DNA of 37,361 nucleotides from Oscillospiraceae bacterium (GCA_017459865.1 JAFUCD010000019.1:1-37361), one strand, 5' to 3'; counted from the first letter of the stretch, positions 8,705 to 16,984 are shown. Notes: generated from the sequence alone by a model not told the origin. Made by a program: numbers and translations.

Positions 8705-8752
8705 TCGGCGTCTCCTTTCCCGGCGTGCGGTCCGGTTATGATAAGTCAATAT

Positions 8753-8782
8753 ATTGTACCATCGATTGCGCCCGCGCGTCAA
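8753..8782 (-). promoter_or_regulatory. Promoter of the ligase-ACP operon
   Basis: On the minus strand: TTGACG (8782-8777), an 18-bp spacer and TACAAT (8758-8753). The predicted start is about 40 nt before the ligase ATG. Confidence 0.7.
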
Positions 8783-9092
8783 TCATTCTGTGATGTCAAA
8801 TGATTAACTTTTGCCCGGATCGGCGGTCCGTCACACGCTCCGGAGCGCCCGCGCCCCGCCGCCGTGCGCGGCGAAGACCATTCCGACGGGTGATCAGCGG
8901 TTGGCGGTCCGGTGGATTTTCTTAAAATGCTGAATAATCGTTTCCATTGACCGACAAAAAGCGTATAATAGGATCAAATGCCCGCGCATTGAGACAGATT
9001 CGATCAAGAGATGCTGCATTTAGGTGAAATCGATCGCACAGCCGGCTGTCACAGAGCTGAGCCATCTGATGCCGCGCCAGGAGGGGGCTTGT
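8783..9092. other. Intergenic region between divergent units
   Basis: No gene is visible. The first part (to about 8920) is GC-rich without clear structure. From about 8920 the composition turns AT-richer, marking the left edge of the accessory island. It holds the candidate plus-strand promoter at 8941-8969. Confidence 0.5.
8941..8969 (+). promoter_or_regulatory. Candidate promoter at the left edge of the accessory island
   Basis: TATAAT (8964-8969) is preceded at 17 bp by TTTCCA (8941-8946), a poor -35. A better hexamer, TTGACC (8948-8953), is too close to pair with it. It would drive the small membrane ORF at 9093. Confidence 0.45.
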
Positions 9093-9230
9093 ATGAGCAC
9101 AGTAGTAAAACAGAAGCCAGCTTCAATCATAACAACACTTGCTGCAGTAAGTATTACTTTTGCGTTATTTGTCTTCGTGCTCCTCTTAAATCCGGAACAT
9201 ACGCCGAAAGAAAGGCTGCAAAAGGAATGA
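9093..9230 (+). CDS. Small single-span membrane peptide
   Basis: A 45-residue ORF: a short polar N-terminus (MSTVVKQKPAS), one hydrophobic span (about 12-33, IITTLAAVSITFALFVFVLLL) and a charged tail (NPEHTPKERLQKE). The ATG has a very strong SD (GGAGGGGG) at good spacing, which is the main reason to accept it. No family is recognised. The same frame continues open for another 29 codons after its stop, so it could also be the N-terminal stub of a disrupted longer gene. Confidence 0.5.
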   Translation: MSTVVKQKPASIITTLAAVSITFALFVFVLLLNPEHTPKERLQKE

Positions 9231-9320
9231 TATCCGCTTATGATAATGCAAAAAACGGAATTGCCAGAGCGAATAGGAGAGCTAACACAAAATATGCAGT
9301 TAAGCAGGTCGCAAGGATAA

Positions 9321-9602
9321 ATGCCTCAAAAAGTGGTATTCGAAGAAATGCTAGACTCTCATTTGCACGTTTTGTTTTCGGAGGTGCAGAAAGTGTCGCC
9401 ATCAAGAACAGAATTCTTTCTTATAGAGGTCGCTAAGATGGGACAAATTATGCAATCAGTTAGTAATAGACAGATTGTTGTCCTTGACCAAACACGACCT
9501 GGTGTTTTTCATGGACATGTTAGATCTTGGGCGCAGCTAACTCCTAAAATGAGATCTGTGCTGATAAAAGGAGGGTTTGCTTCATCAAGAGGATTGATTT
9601 AG
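9321..9602 (+). CDS. Possible orphan toxin-tip ORF
   Basis: A 93-residue AT-rich ORF. The C-terminal part, NRQIVVLDQTRPGVFHGHVRSW followed by AQLTPKMRSVLIKGGFASSRGLI, has the feel of a detached C-terminal tip of a polymorphic toxin. That is an impression from style and neighbourhood, not a family match. The start is weak (AAGGATAA just before the ATG) and a stop codon lies immediately upstream in frame, so this may be a 5'-truncated remnant. It is followed within about 10 nt by an immunity-like ORF and lies upstream of an RHS gene, the usual place for displaced toxin/immunity modules. Confidence 0.45.
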   Translation: MPQKVVFEEMLDSHLHVLFSEVQKVSPSRTEFFLIEVAKMGQIMQSVSNRQIVVLDQTRPGVFHGHVRSWAQLTPKMRSVLIKGGFASSRGLI

Positions 9603-9613
9603 GGCAGCATGTA

Positions 9614-10063
9614 TTGCGGCTTAACGAAAAGCTGAATATTATTGTGAAAATTCCTGAGCAAAAAATCTTTTCAGCAGATGAAGTGGAGGTTTGGCTATGC
9701 GGGGAAGACTTACAGATTTGTTTGTATAAAGACTCCTTTCGAAATTCTTTTTTGAGCGAAGTATCTTATGTTGTGGATCGGTATTCAAAATCGAGAGCTG
9801 ATGATGAATATTTAATTCACAAATATCGCTCTTTGCTCAATTCAGATGATTCATTATGCGATTATCTTCTCTTTGAACAACCTGACTTCTGCACGTTTCT
9901 TTTTTGCTCCGAACCAGACTTGGCCGCCAAAATAACAGTATATGCAGTATCTGCAGACTGCGTTCTGGATGAGTCACCTGTTGCGTCGGCCACAATTAGC
10001 AGACAAGCCTTTTTATCGTGGTTTCATCATGTTTTAGATGACCTATTAGCCTTCAACTGGTAG
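9614..10063 (+). CDS. Probable immunity protein of a displaced toxin module
   Basis: A soluble, acidic protein of about 149 residues, beta-rich at first (LNIIVKIPEQKIFSADEVEVW) and helical at the end (RQAFLSWFHHVLDDLLAFNW). Size, charge and position fit immunity proteins of polymorphic toxins; no family is recognised. The start is uncertain. TTG at 9614 is the first usual initiator, but the frame is open upstream (KRIDLGQHVLRL) and an AGGAGG near 9573 sits at proper spacing from an ATC codon, so the true N-terminus may be about 10 residues longer. The low GC against the flanks supports transfer. Confidence 0.5.
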   Translation: MRLNEKLNIIVKIPEQKIFSADEVEVWLCGEDLQICLYKDSFRNSFLSEVSYVVDRYSKSRADDEYLIHKYRSLLNSDDSLCDYLLFEQPDFCTFLFCSEPDLAAKITVYAVSADCVLDESPVASATISRQAFLSWFHHVLDDLLAFNW

Positions 10064-10082
10064 GGGGATGATGTAACACATG

Positions 10083-10174
10083 TAACACAGGGGACGGTTC
10101 TCTGTGTTCGGGAAGTCGTTGATTTTCGATCGCTTTTCCTGCTTGATCAATCGCACATAGAACCGTCCCCTGTG
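10083..10174. repeat. Inverted pair of GGGGACGGTTCT repeats, left boundary of the RHS cassette
   Basis: A 21-bp element (10086-10106) containing GGGGACGGTTCT is repeated inverted at 10154-10174 with one mismatch, enclosing 47 nt. The left copy with its flanks (10083-10113, 31 bp) recurs identically at 12352-12382. The right copy ends 5 nt before the RHS reading frame opens, so the RHS sequence was joined directly to the element. Confidence 0.85.
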
Positions 10175-10179
10175 CACAC

Positions 10180-11709
10180 ATGAATTACCGCTTCCCCGAT
10201 GGCTCGCTGATCCTCGGCCAGAAATACGGCTATGACGCCAACGGGCGCATCACCTCCGTCACGCCCACGGCCTCTAACACCACCGGCGTTGACGAATCGA
10301 AAGCGGTCACGTATTCCTATGATTCAATGGGCCAGCTCACCGGCAGCGTGGACAAGAGCAGCGGCAGCACCGTCAACTACACGTATACCTACGACACGGC
10401 GGGCAATCTCCGCAAGGCCGTCAAGGGCAGCACAACGACCACCTATACCTACGGCAACACCGCGTGGCGCGACCTGCTGACCAAAATCCAGATCGGCAGC
10501 GCGAGCCGAAATATCTCTTACACGACGCCCGGTCTGCCGAACAACTGGTACAACGGCAGCGACTACACCTTCACGTGGAAGCAGGGCACGCAGCTTGCCA
10601 CGGTCAGCAAGGGCGGTACGGCTACCTCTTATTCCTATGACATGGAGGGTGTTCGCAGCGCCAAGACCGTCGGCAGCACCACGTATCACTTTGACACGCT
10701 CAGCGGCAAGGTCATGCACCAGACCGGCGCGGCACGCGAGCTTTGGTTCATCTATGACGAGCTTGGTCAGCCGTACATGCTGATCTCCAAGCAGGGCTCC
10801 ACCGTGTGGGAGTATTTCTACCTGCTCAACGCACAGGGTGACGTCGTGGGCATTGTGAACCGCTATCGTCAGCTGGTTGCGACCTACAGCTATGATCCCT
10901 ACGGCAGAATCACCAGCGAGTGGGTCCACCCCAACGATACCGTCGGCGAAATCAACCCCCTGCGCTATCGCGGGTACTTCTACGACTTCGAAACCGGGTT
11001 TTACTATTTGCAGAGCAGATATTACGACCCCGTTATCGGCCGATTCATCAGCGCAGATACGTTCGCCACCACCGACTCCGAGGGCTTCCTCAGCTGCAAT
11101 ATGTTCGCATATTGCGAGGGGGACCCGGTGAATCGGGAGGATGCGAGTGGGGAATTTGCAAATTGGTTGGTTGGCGCAGCTGTTGGTGCTGTTATTGGAG
11201 GGGTTTTTTCTGCTATCCAAGGCGAGGGCTTTATAGCTGGTGCAACGCAAGGCTTGGTATCTGGAATGATTGCGGGTGCAGCTGTAGATGTTGCTCTCGC
11301 AACTGTTTCTACTTTTGGCGCTGCAGGTATTCTTGCAGCAGGTGTGATTTCTTATTCTGGTGGATTTATTGGAAATATTGCAGGAGAGCAAGGAAAGGCT
11401 GTTATTCAAGGAAAAGGATTTGCAAAAATTGACAAAGAAATGATTAAACGCTCAAATGTAGCGGGTATCGTAAATGTTGGAGCTTTCGCTTTTTCAGGTA
11501 TACTTGGGCATGCTGATAATGGACTTAAGCCGATAAAGCGATTGGGATCAAAATCGAAAACATTTGCAAGTGAAGTAAAATCTAACCTTTCCCAAGTCTC
11601 AAGAGCACACACAGATGCAGCTTCTATACATGCAGCCATTCACTATGCTATACACGGAACCGTCCTGACATCCCAAAAAGTTAGGTCATCAAGGCGTTAT
11701 ACAAAATGA
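10180..11709 (+). CDS. RHS-repeat protein, 5'-truncated, with variable C-terminal toxin region
   Basis: A 509-residue tail of an RHS polymorphic toxin. Residues 1-255 hold YD repeats (YSYDSMGQLTG, YTYDTAGNLRKA, YSYDPYGRITSE). The hyperconserved RHS core end is at about 260-327: RYRGYFYDFETGFYYLQSRYYDPVIGRFISAD, then DPVNREDASGEF. The variable end follows: a Gly/Ala-rich, partly membrane-like stretch (about 330-425) and a basic tip ending VRSSRRYTK. No nuclease or other toxin family is recognised there. At the core end (about nt 11150) the DNA shifts from GC-rich to AT-rich, typical of C-terminal exchange. There is no signal peptide, no N-terminal region and no clear SD, and the ATG lies 5 nt from a repeat. 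The frame is therefore probably a truncated RHS gene kept as a silent cassette. Confidence 0.85.
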   Translation: MNYRFPDGSLILGQKYGYDANGRITSVTPTASNTTGVDESKAVTYSYDSMGQLTGSVDKSSGSTVNYTYTYDTAGNLRKAVKGSTTTTYTYGNTAWRDLLTKIQIGSASRNISYTTPGLPNNWYNGSDYTFTWKQGTQLATVSKGGTATSYSYDMEGVRSAKTVGSTTYHFDTLSGKVMHQTGAARELWFIYDELGQPYMLISKQGSTVWEYFYLLNAQGDVVGIVNRYRQLVATYSYDPYGRITSEWVHPNDTVGEINPLRYRGYFYDFETGFYYLQSRYYDPVIGRFISADTFATTDSEGFLSCNMFAYCEGDPVNREDASGEFANWLVGAAVGAVIGGVFSAIQGEGFIAGATQGLVSGMIAGAAVDVALATVSTFGAAGILAAGVISYSGGFIGNIAGEQGKAVIQGKGFAKIDKEMIKRSNVAGIVNVGAFAFSGILGHADNGLKPIKRLGSKSKTFASEVKSNLSQVSRAHTDAASIHAAIHYAIHGTVLTSQKVRSSRRYTK

Positions 11710-11725
11710 AAGGTGGTTTTTGTAG

Positions 11726-12307
11726 ATGAAAAATTACTCGGTTTCTAAGTTTTCCGTAGGCATCTACTTTGCAGGACTTCCATTTCTTGTTTTATATGCT
11801 CCATTTGCAATCATGAATTTGCAAGAACTTATTGCGACATGGAAAAACGGTAACATCTTGTGGTTTAATTTGTTGATTTTTCTTTTTTACGTTTTTGGAA
11901 TCATCAGCTACCTATATATTGCCTTAAGAGATATGCCGTTCGCGAAATTCAGCGTTTCTGAAGAGGGCATTACAGAATCAGTTGGCATAAAAACATATTT
12001 TCATTCGTGGGCAGAGTTCCAGGAATATGGAATTATTGGAAGTCATGTGGAATACGTGATGGGTACTCCTGTTGCAGAGACATATTGGATATACTTCTCC
12101 ACAACATATTTGACCAGTCGCGAACGTCAGCATTTTTTGCGAAAAACGCGAAAGGACCTAAGCAAAATTGCATTTTTTCAATATAATCAAACGATACTGA
12201 ACGAAATCATTCCGATTCTCCCTGAGATGATTGCAAGCAAATTAATAGAGCAATCTGAAGAACTTGAGCAACAAATGAACTGGATTGAGAAAATGTATAA
12301 CGGATGA
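11726..12307 (+). CDS. Probable membrane immunity protein for the RHS toxin end
   Basis: A 193-residue AT-rich gene starting 16 nt after the RHS stop, with AAAGGTGG as SD. Two membrane spans (about 12-32 and 45-68) precede a cytosolic part, DMPFAKFSVSEEGI...FHSWAEFQEYGI, which resembles small bacterial PH-like domains, then a helical tail. Position directly behind an RHS variable end, matching low GC and size make an immunity role the best inference; the membrane location would fit a toxin acting at or entering through the membrane. No specific family is recognised. Confidence 0.65.
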   Translation: MKNYSVSKFSVGIYFAGLPFLVLYAPFAIMNLQELIATWKNGNILWFNLLIFLFYVFGIISYLYIALRDMPFAKFSVSEEGITESVGIKTYFHSWAEFQEYGIIGSHVEYVMGTPVAETYWIYFSTTYLTSRERQHFLRKTRKDLSKIAFFQYNQTILNEIIPILPEMIASKLIEQSEELEQQMNWIEKMYNG

Positions 12308-12351
12308 CAAAACACATAACATGAAATATGAAATAACACATAACACAGGCA

Positions 12352-12420
12352 TAACACAGGGGACGGTTCTCTGTGTTCGGGACTCCGATCAGGCGCACAC
12401 GGATCCGTCTCCTTACTGTG
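12352..12420. repeat. Right boundary repeat of the RHS cassette
   Basis: Positions 12352-12382 repeat 10083-10113 without mismatch (31 bp). A degraded inverted partner (GATCCGTCTCC...CTGTG) follows at about 12397-12420. The AT-rich DNA ends here. Confidence 0.85.
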
Positions 12421-12525
12421 CCCGATACGACATTTTGCGCTCCCGGCGCGTCGAATCATCCGGGCGGCGCGCTCATATACTGCACCAAACTGCCGCCGCG
12501 ACGGGCGGCGAAGGGGGCTTGCATC

Positions 12526-13296
12526 ATGGGCAAACAGGAGCGGAGACGTGCGCGGGTGCGCGATCTCGTCACGGCGGGCGCGCTGGCGCTGCTGGTCGCG
12601 GCGACGGTCTGGACGGCGCGCAGACCGGAGGTGGCGGCGGCGATCGCCTCGACGCGGCAGCTTCCGGTCTACTGCGTCGAGCGGACCGACCGGAAGATCG
12701 CGATCTCGTTCGACGCCGCGTGGGGCAACGAGGACACCCAGACGCTCATCGACATTTTGAACGCGCACGACGTGCGCGCGACCTTCTTTCTGGTCGGCGG
12801 CTGGGTGGACAAATATCCGGAGTCCGTGAAGGCGCTCGCCGACGCGGGCAACGAGGTCATGAACCATTCGGAGACGCATCCGCATCTCGCGCAGCTCTCA
12901 GCCCAGCAGGTGCAGCAGGAGGTCAGCGCCTGCGCGGAGAAGATCGAGGCGATCACCGGCGTGCGTCCGACGCTGTTCCGGTGTCCCTACGGGGAATACA
13001 ACGACACCGTCATCAGCGCCATCCGCGCGCTCGGCGTCGAGCCCATCCAATGGGACGTGGATTCGCTCGACTGGAAGGGCATCTCGGCCGACGAGATCAC
13101 GCGGCGGGTCCTGTCGGGCGTGAAGCCGGGGAGCATCGTGCTGTTCCACAATGCCGCCGAGCACACGCCCGAGGCGCTCGCGGGGATCATCGAGGCGCTG
13201 CAGGCCGACGGCTATGAGCTCGTGCCGATCTCGGAGCTGCTGCTCGAGGGCGAGACCGTGATCGACGTCAACGGAATGCAGAAGCCCGCGGCCTAG
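12526..13296 (+). CDS. Membrane-anchored polysaccharide deacetylase, PdaB-like
   Basis: A 256-residue NodB-fold (CE4) enzyme with an N-terminal membrane anchor (about 13-29) and an extracytoplasmic domain. Motifs: SFDAAWG (61-67, a PdaB-type variant of TFDDG, Asp63), HSETHP (114-119, the two metal histidines), FRCPYGEY (151-158), WDVDSLDW (176-183) and VLFHN (205-209). Such enzymes remove N-acetyl groups from peptidoglycan or similar glycans; several act in spore cortex formation, which suits the yab genes nearby, but a vegetative role is equally possible. ATG 12526 is chosen because AAGGGGGC lies 7 nt upstream; a longer frame would read through repeat DNA. Confidence 0.88.
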   Translation: MGKQERRRARVRDLVTAGALALLVAATVWTARRPEVAAAIASTRQLPVYCVERTDRKIAISFDAAWGNEDTQTLIDILNAHDVRATFFLVGGWVDKYPESVKALADAGNEVMNHSETHPHLAQLSAQQVQQEVSACAEKIEAITGVRPTLFRCPYGEYNDTVISAIRALGVEPIQWDVDSLDWKGISADEITRRVLSGVKPGSIVLFHNAAEHTPEALAGIIEALQADGYELVPISELLLEGETVIDVNGMQKPAA

Positions 13297-13397
13297 CGCC
13301 GCCGCAAGTTCGAAAATTCTTCGACTTTTGTTCATGAAACTGACACAAGTACGGATTAGGATAAGGGCAGATCAAACATAAAAGGAGCGCAAGACCC

Positions 13398-14783
13398 ATG
13401 AAGGAAGAAGACTATCGTCCCGATACCTCCGCGACCGGCGGGTTCCACGAGACCATCATCGCCGAGGACGGGAGCTACCGGATCGTGCGGCCGGAGACCG
13501 GCGCACGTTCCTATACCGACGCGCATTTTCAGGCCGCGGATGATCTGTCTGACGTGCCGCCGCGTTATTACGAGCCGGAGCCGAACTGGCGCCGGGAAAA
13601 GAAAACCGTCGAGAAGCCGAAAAAGGGCGGCTTTGCGCGCATGGCCTGCCTGGCGCTGGTCTGCTCGCTGATGGGCGGGCTGTTCGGCGCGGGCGTCGCC
13701 ACCGTCGCCTCGAACCGCGGCGCGTCCGAGCCCGAGGCGCTCGTGGAGACCGCCGCCGCGCCCAGCGTGAACACGGTGCCCGGCGCCGCGGTGAACACCG
13801 CCGCGACCGGCGGCAATCTGAGCGCGGGCGAGATCTATGCCATCGCGTGTCAGCAGGTCGTCGGCATCACGACAGAGGTCACGGCGACGAACTTCTTCGG
13901 TCAGACCAGCTCCTCCGCCGTCGCCGGCACGGGCTTCATCATCCGCGAGGACGGCTATATCCTCACGAACAACCATGTGGTCGCCTATGCCGTGCAGGGC
14001 GGCTATGACGTGACGGTCGTGACCTATGACGGCACGGAGTATGACGCGAAGATCGTCGGCGCGGACGAGGGCAACGACATCGCCGTTTTGAAGATCGACG
14101 CCGAGGGACTCAATCCCGTCACCTTTGCCGACAGCGACTCCATCGCCGTGGGCGACACGGTCTATGCCGTGGGCAACCCGCTGGGCGAGCTGGATTTCAC
14201 CATGACGACCGGTCTCGTCAGCGCGCTCGACCGCACGATCACCACGGATGAGAGCTATGTGCCGATCAACATGTTCCAGATCGACGCCGCCGTCAACCCC
14301 GGCAACTCCGGCGGCCCGGTGTACAACGCCGCGGGTCAGGTCATCGGCGTCGTCACGGCGAAGACCTCCGCTACCGGCGTGGAGGGTCTGGGCTTCGCGG
14401 TCCCGGCGAACGACGCGGTGAACATCGCAAACGAGCTGATGGAAAACGGCTTCGTCATCAGCCGCGTGCAGCTCGGCATCGATACGCGCACGCTCTCCTC
14501 CTCCGCCGCCCGCTATTATGGGCAGGGCGCGGGCGTGTATGTCGTCTCGGTCAAGTCCGGCAGCTGCGCCGAGGCGGCGGGGCTGAAGCCCGGCGACATC
14601 ATCACCGCCGTCGAGGGCAAGGAGACGCCCACCTACGAGGCGCTCAAGACCGTCCTGCGCGGCTATACGCCCGGCGATGTGGTGGACCTCACGATCTATC
14701 GCAACGACGAGGAGCACACCGTGTCCGTCACGCTGGACGCCGCGGACGAGAACAGCCCGAACAACCAGCGCGGCAGCGAATAA
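13398..14783 (+). CDS. HtrA/DegP-type membrane serine protease with PDZ domain
   Basis: A 461-residue protein: an acidic cytoplasmic N-terminus (1-75), one membrane span (about 80-104), a trypsin-like domain with His193 (NNHVV), Asp227 (GNDIAV) and Ser304 (NPGNSGGPV), and a C-terminal PDZ domain (about 355-447, GVYVVSVKSGSCAEAAGLKPGDII). The family degrades or refolds damaged exported proteins and is usually induced by envelope stress. The catalytic residues are intact. The SD AAAGGAG lies 10 nt before the ATG. It is a single gene with a strong terminator after it; no clear promoter is seen in the 100 nt upstream. Confidence 0.93.
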   Translation: MKEEDYRPDTSATGGFHETIIAEDGSYRIVRPETGARSYTDAHFQAADDLSDVPPRYYEPEPNWRREKKTVEKPKKGGFARMACLALVCSLMGGLFGAGVATVASNRGASEPEALVETAAAPSVNTVPGAAVNTAATGGNLSAGEIYAIACQQVVGITTEVTATNFFGQTSSSAVAGTGFIIREDGYILTNNHVVAYAVQGGYDVTVVTYDGTEYDAKIVGADEGNDIAVLKIDAEGLNPVTFADSDSIAVGDTVYAVGNPLGELDFTMTTGLVSALDRTITTDESYVPINMFQIDAAVNPGNSGGPVYNAAGQVIGVVTAKTSATGVEGLGFAVPANDAVNIANELMENGFVISRVQLGIDTRTLSSSAARYYGQGAGVYVVSVKSGSCAEAAGLKPGDIITAVEGKETPTYEALKTVLRGYTPGDVVDLTIYRNDEEHTVSVTLDAADENSPNNQRGSE

Positions 14784-14798
14784 AACCGAACCGATATT

Positions 14799-14833
14799 AA
14801 AAACCGATCAGGATGCGTTCCTGATCGGTTTTT
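14799..14833. terminator. Bidirectional terminator between convergent genes
   Basis: A perfect 15-bp stem AAAAACCGATCAGGA with a 5-nt loop ends in TTTTT on either strand. It separates the htrA-like gene (+) from the small exporter-family gene (-). Confidence 0.92.
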
Positions 14834-14846
14834 GCTGTTCGATTTC

Positions 14847-15329
14847 TTAAATTCCGAAGATCGTCAGTCCCACGACATAGGTGAGGAACGTGATGATCGC
14901 GCCCGCTGTGACCACGCCGAGCGCGATGGCGGGGAAGGCGTCGCGCACCTTCATCTCCAGCATCGCCGCGATCAGCGCGCCGGTCCACGCGCCCGTGCCG
15001 GGCAGCGGGATCGCCACGAAGACAAACAGCCCCCAGAACGCGTATTTCTTCACGGTCTCCGTCTTGGACAGCGCCCGGTTTTCGAGCTTCGTCACGAGCC
15101 GGTCGAGCCATGCGCTGAGCTTGCGCAGCCACGCGAAGATCTTTTTGATGAAGACGATGATGAACGGCACCGGCACGAGATTGCCGACGATGGCGACCGG
15201 GATCGCCTGCCAGAACGTCAGCCCGCGCGCGATCCCGTAGGGGATCGCCCCGCGCAGCTCGATGACCGGTACCATCGAGATGAGAAAGGTCTGCAATAGC
15301 TTGCCGAACAGGCTGTTCCAAAGGTTCAA
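14847..15329 (-). CDS. COG2426-type small membrane protein (putative small multidrug exporter family)
   Basis: A 160-residue integral membrane protein with four or five hydrophobic segments. It opens with the family hallmark VPVIELRGAIPYGIARG (about 20-36) and has VAIPLPGTGAWTGALIAAML (about 105-124), the PGTGAW re-entrant motif shared with DedA-like proteins. COG2426 is annotated as small multidrug export but transport is poorly supported. The start is TTG at 15329 with GGAGG 8 nt upstream. It follows the flippase gene by 21 nt, so the two are probably one transcript. Confidence 0.88.
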   Translation of the reverse strand: MNLWNSLFGKLLQTFLISMVPVIELRGAIPYGIARGLTFWQAIPVAIVGNLVPVPFIIVFIKKIFAWLRKLSAWLDRLVTKLENRALSKTETVKKYAFWGLFVFVAIPLPGTGAWTGALIAAMLEMKVRDAFPAIALGVVTAGAIITFLTYVVGLTIFGI

Positions 15330-15350
15330 AGTTTTTTCCTCCGCTTTTCT

Positions 15351-16757
15351 TTATCGCTTGCGAATGTTTTTGATGCGCCCCAGCGTCGCCAGCAGCGGCT
15401 TACGGTTGAGCAGCAGCATCAGCACGATGCACACCGCCTGCACCGGCAGCCAGCCGGGCAGCTGCAGCACCATGAACACGGTCTGCACCGTGAGCAGCAC
15501 GCAGTTTTCGACCACGGCGAGGGTATAGAGCTTGAAGGCGATGAACTTGCGCGTGTCGATCGCGCGGATCACGAACACGATGAGATAGCTTGCCGCCGTG
15601 GCGATCGCCGCGCCCTGCACGCCGAGCGGCGAGGGGATCAGGATCAGGTTCAGCGCGATGTTCAGCAGCGCGCCGATCATGGCGGTCACGAACGTGCGCC
15701 CGGAGCGCTTTTCCACCATGTAAACGCTGCCGAGATAGCTGTCGAAGGAGGCGAAGACCATCGCGATGCCGAGCACCGGCACATACAGCCACGCCTCGTA
15801 ATAGCTCGGCGCGGCGAGGATCTTCACGGCGAGCTGCGCAAAGCCCGTGATGAACGCGCCCGCCACGAACAGCATCGCCTGAAACGCGCACCAAACGCGC
15901 GAGAAAAAGTCCGCGTGCTCGTCCTTGTCGCCGCCCGCCTCGGAGATCGCGGAAAACTGCCACGCCTCCATGAAGATCGTGGAGATCAGCGTCAGGATCG
16001 TCGGCAGCTTGTAGCTCACGGCGTAGATGCCGTTGGCGCCCGCGCTGATGATGGCGCTGACCATATAGCGGTCGGACACGTTCGTGATCCACCAGAAGAT
16101 CGTCGTCGGGATCATCGGCACGGAGTAGACGAGCATCTCCTTCCAGATGCCGCCGGGCCTGACCGTGAGCTGCTTCCAGAGCTTTTCGCGCACGAACAGC
16201 AGCAGCGCGCACGCCAGATCCGCCAGCACGATCGAGAGCACATAGCCCAGCACCCCGTAATGCAGCACGGCGAGGAAGAGGATGTTCAGCCCGATCACGA
16301 GCGCGGTGTTGATCATGCCCTGCACGGCGAAGAGGGCGGTCTTGCCCTCGGCGCGCACGAACTGGGCGCACAGCGTGTGCAGGCAGGAGGCGATCGTGTA
16401 GACCCCGACCAGCCAGAGATACGCGCTCAGTCCGGGTACGAGCCCCACGAGCGGCAGCAGCCCGAGCAGCAGCAGCGAGCCGATCAGGATCGTGTAGAGA
16501 CCGGCGGAGAAGATGCGCTTGCGATCCTTCACATGGTCGACGGCGAAGCGGAACACGCCGTCCGTGATGCCCATCGAGATGATCGGCAGCAGCAGATTCG
16601 CGCTCTGCGTGATGAGATCCGCCGTGCCGAACGCGTCGGTATCGAGATAGCCGGTATAAAAGCGCACCATGAAGAACACCAGCAGCTTCGAGCCGAACGT
16701 GCCGAGGCTGATGAGCATGGTGTTGGATATGAGAGTTTTATATTTATTCTGTCCCAT
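15351..16757 (-). CDS. MOP-superfamily polysaccharide flippase
   Basis: A 468-residue protein with about 12-14 membrane spans. The opening KYKTLISNTMLISLGTFGSK and FYTGYLDTDAFGTADLI are typical of Wzx/RfbX-like lipid-linked oligosaccharide flippases (polysaccharide biosynthesis family), not of MATE drug exporters. It likely moves undecaprenyl-linked glycans or a wall polymer precursor across the membrane. ATG 16757 is chosen because GGAG lies 8 nt before it; a TTG two codons upstream is possible. A perfect -10 TATAAT lies on the minus strand at 16804-16799 but no good -35 is seen. A spore-envelope role is suggested only by the neighbouring yab cluster. Confidence 0.88.
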   Translation of the reverse strand: MGQNKYKTLISNTMLISLGTFGSKLLVFFMVRFYTGYLDTDAFGTADLITQSANLLLPIISMGITDGVFRFAVDHVKDRKRIFSAGLYTILIGSLLLLGLLPLVGLVPGLSAYLWLVGVYTIASCLHTLCAQFVRAEGKTALFAVQGMINTALVIGLNILFLAVLHYGVLGYVLSIVLADLACALLLFVREKLWKQLTVRPGGIWKEMLVYSVPMIPTTIFWWITNVSDRYMVSAIISAGANGIYAVSYKLPTILTLISTIFMEAWQFSAISEAGGDKDEHADFFSRVWCAFQAMLFVAGAFITGFAQLAVKILAAPSYYEAWLYVPVLGIAMVFASFDSYLGSVYMVEKRSGRTFVTAMIGALLNIALNLILIPSPLGVQGAAIATAASYLIVFVIRAIDTRKFIAFKLYTLAVVENCVLLTVQTVFMVLQLPGWLPVQAVCIVLMLLLNRKPLLATLGRIKNIRKR

Positions 16758-16829
16758 AGACAAGGCTCCGAAGGAAAGGATTGGGGGTCTAAAAAATTAT
16801 TATAACACACGGGAACGGATTATGGAAGA

Positions 16830-16929
16830 GTGAAGAATGAATAGTGAATGATGAATAATCATTGTGCCGCCGGAGGCGGCAGATTCAAATCTGTCGCCTT
16901 CGGCGACACCACAATTCTTCATTCTTCAC
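16830..16929. repeat. 100-bp element with terminal inverted repeats (MITE-like)
   Basis: The ends are GTGAAGAATGAA and its exact inverse TTCATTCTTCAC. Inside are two GC-rich hairpins, GCCGCCGGAGGCGGC and GTCGCCTTCGGCGAC, both of the 5-nt-arm type. A related half copy starts at 19420 (GTGAAGAATGAATGGTGAATC...GTGTCGCTTCGCGAC). It codes for nothing. Confidence 0.7.
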
Positions 16930-16940
16930 GCTTCTCTGCA

Positions 16941-16984
16941 CACAGCACGATCACCCCGGCAATTGCCGGGGTGATCGTGCTGTG
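16941..16984 (-). terminator. 20-bp perfect hairpin after yabR-like gene
   Basis: A perfect 20-bp inverted repeat (16941-16960 with 16965-16984, loop AATT) begins 3 nt after the stop codon of the S1-domain gene on the minus strand. No T-tract follows, so it may stabilise the mRNA 3' end as well as, or instead of, terminating. Confidence 0.55.

Noticed and set aside
6851..8803. 650-codon plus-strand open frame across the ligase operon
   Set aside because: It has no recognisable motif, is antisense to an intact adenylating enzyme and ACP, and has no SD or promoter.
10324..11409. Minus-strand open frame opposite the RHS gene
   Set aside because: The plus strand carries the RHS core motifs; the minus product is low-complexity.
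12460..12525. Sporulation sigma-factor promoter before the PdaB-like gene
   Set aside because: CATATACT near 12475 is suggestive, but the -35 region does not fit a sigma-E or sigma-G pattern convincingly.
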